DNA of 64,000 bases from Phanerochaete sordida (lineage: Eukaryota > Basidiomycota > Agaricomycetes > Polyporales > Phanerochaetaceae): contig BPQB01000055.1 in the NCBI GenBank assembly GCA_019973155.2, forward strand, positions 124,001-188,000, written 5' to 3'. A program made the translations under genes and the position numbers. Under the pieces are notes generated by a model, which had not been told where the DNA came from, did not search any database, and worked only from the letters and a program-made list of their open reading frames with translations. The first letter of the stretch is position 1. Every line of letters starts with the position of its first letter. Shown piece by piece: positions 62,717 to 64,000 of the stretch.

Positions 62717-64000
62717 ATGTTTGACTTCCCTTTGGAGCTTCAAGAATATGTCCTCGATTGCCTGCGTGGCGATCGACTATCTCTCGTCCACTGCGCCTTG
62801 GTCTCCAAGTCGTGGCATCAAAGAGCGCGACACAACTTGCACCATACCATACGCATAGATTGGGTCCATAGAGCACGCACTCTCATCTTCCTCGATGCGA
62901 TTCAGGGGGCCCACATGCACGTTCACGATCTGACGATCTCGTCCAAGGCCGGTCTTGAACACGACGAATTTGTGGCGCTTTTGGAAGCCCTGGAGAACCT
63001 AGAAGTGCTATCCATCCATGTCCCCAGTCCGCGCTCTGGGGTGCTCCCATTCATCTCCACCCTCACTGATGACGCAACATTCGGTGAACGGCTCCTTTCC
63101 GCAATCGCAAACATGGACAAGCTACGCGTCCTGTTTTTCGATGTGAGTTACGGTGGGCTACACTCCTGGTCGCCCAGCGTTGGATCACAGCCATCTGGCG
63201 CGGTGCTCGGCCATGGGCTGCGCCGGCTGCACTCTTTCCACGGCGACATGTTCCCGGCCCCGCGGATGCACCGCCTCTGGGCCGCCATCACCGCGGCGAA
63301 GGCGCAGGTGGGTGCCGCCCCGCTCACGCACTTCGGGACGTCCATGGCGCGGAACGGATTCCAGCCCCTCGCTCGCTTCCTCGAAGTTTCGGGGGGTCAG
63401 CTCCAGACCCTCCACTTGGACCTGCGCGTCGCTGCGTCCTGGCGCGAACACAATACTGTTGAAGGTGGGCTCGCAGTCGTGGTACGCGCCGGGCACTCAA
63501 CATATCTCTTCTACGTCTACAGCGTTTCATTCAAGTGGACTGTCGGTATCGGCCTGCAGGCTGCTGCGCAAGCTCACGGTCGACCTGTATGCTCCCTCGC
63601 GGAGCTGGATCTGTAGCAACATCCCTGTCTTTGCCGCGTTCCTCCTCACGACAACCCGATGCACCATGCTTGAGCACATTGAGATTAGCCTCGACAATCT
63701 CACCACGGAAGCTTTCGCAGTCCCTGGGGTCCCGGAGGCACTCGCGGCGCTAGACGCGCGCATGGCCGAGATGCCCCAGCTGCGACGTGTAGACTGGCTG
63801 CTCGCCCCGAGCGCAGGGCGCGGGCTATTTCCAGGCGACGTCAATAGCGTGGAATCCCTGAGTAGAATACTCAAGCAATACTTACTTACGATTGTGGAGC
63901 GCAAGGAGGTCGAGGTGACCTGTTTTGCATTCAGGAGGTGGCCGAAACCAAGAAAGCGCATAGGTGTGGACAATCCCATCTCAATCTCGCGGCACCGAGA
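62717..64000 (+). CDS. F-box protein with leucine-rich C-terminal part (B type, runs off the window)
   Basis: Exon 1 62717-63464 (748 nt), intron 63465-63522 (58 nt, GTGGGC...TACAG), exon 2 from 63523. F-box MFDFPLELQEYVLDCLRGDR, CALVSKSWHQRARHNLHH (VCK changed to VSK). Next TLIFLDAIQGAHMHVHDL, DEFVALLEALENLEVLSIHV, FGERLLSAIANMDKLRVLFF, PRMHRLWAAITAAKAQVGAA, and in exon 2 FHSSGLSVSACRLLRKLTVD, GVPEALAALDARMAEMPQLR and KEVEVTCFAFRRW. Paralogues stop 2-3 codons after the VEVTW motif; this one continues with a basic tail (PKPRKRIGV) for at least 26 codons to the window end. Confidence 0.82.

Noticed and set aside
1..64000. CRISPR arrays, rRNA genes, bacterial-type operons, intact tRNAs
   Set aside because: None seen; intron-rich genes show that this is a fungal nuclear sequence, and no regular spacer repeats or rRNA signatures occur.

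Overview
The window is nuclear DNA of a basidiomycete fungus, most likely an Agaricomycete of the polypore type. The evidence is genes split by many 47-66 nt GT-AG introns, C/T-rich leaders, GC-rich codon use, DPH3, LTO1, a WHI2-like gene and a MED25-like gene of fungal type, a KDZ-transposon companion gene (CxC5/CxC6 cysteine clusters), HET-domain genes and a large F-box family. The species was not identified. Layout: 0-2.4 kb holds nothing recognisable. From 2.5 to 9.8 kb, 18.1 to 23.4 kb and 39.4 to 45.0 kb there are three related blocks, each with a HET-domain gene on the + strand followed by F-box genes or relics on the - strand. Block 1 also carries a ~1.07 kb CACTA-like non-autonomous transposon (6895-7964) with a TGA target duplication. 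Between blocks 1 and 2 lies a dead zinc alcohol dehydrogenase (12831-16205) whose 2 kb intron contains an intact antisense zinc-finger gene (13891-14889). Between blocks 2 and 3 are decayed genes (an unknown family at 26.6-27.4 kb and an acyl-CoA thioesterase at 29.1-29.65 kb), a small TATA-driven Cys-containing gene (30478), an AT-rich island, an intact 655-codon gene with a SUMO-interacting-like motif (32440-34622) and an intact six-exon KDZ-associated gene (36196-38416). From 45.3 to 56.8 kb is an ordinary housekeeping stretch: DPH3, LTO1 and the WHI2-like gene (divergent pair), a MED25-like gene, a rhodanese protein and a 78-residue membrane peptide gene whose first exon is only ATG. From 57.3 kb to the end is a tandem array of four F-box genes on the + strand, one frameshifted and the last running off the window. 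The main theme is repeated duplication and decay of a HET plus F-box module. Exon 1 of three B/C-type F-box genes is 748 nt (745 and 757 in the other two); the two broken copies measure 750 and 752 nt, which pins their frameshifts. The three HET copies carry different lesions: copies 1 and 3 are broken in the N-terminal exons but keep long open C-terminal exons, while copy 2 has an intact N-terminus and a one-base insertion near the 3' end. All gene models were derived by eye from splice signals, reading frames and paralogue comparison; no database search was run.
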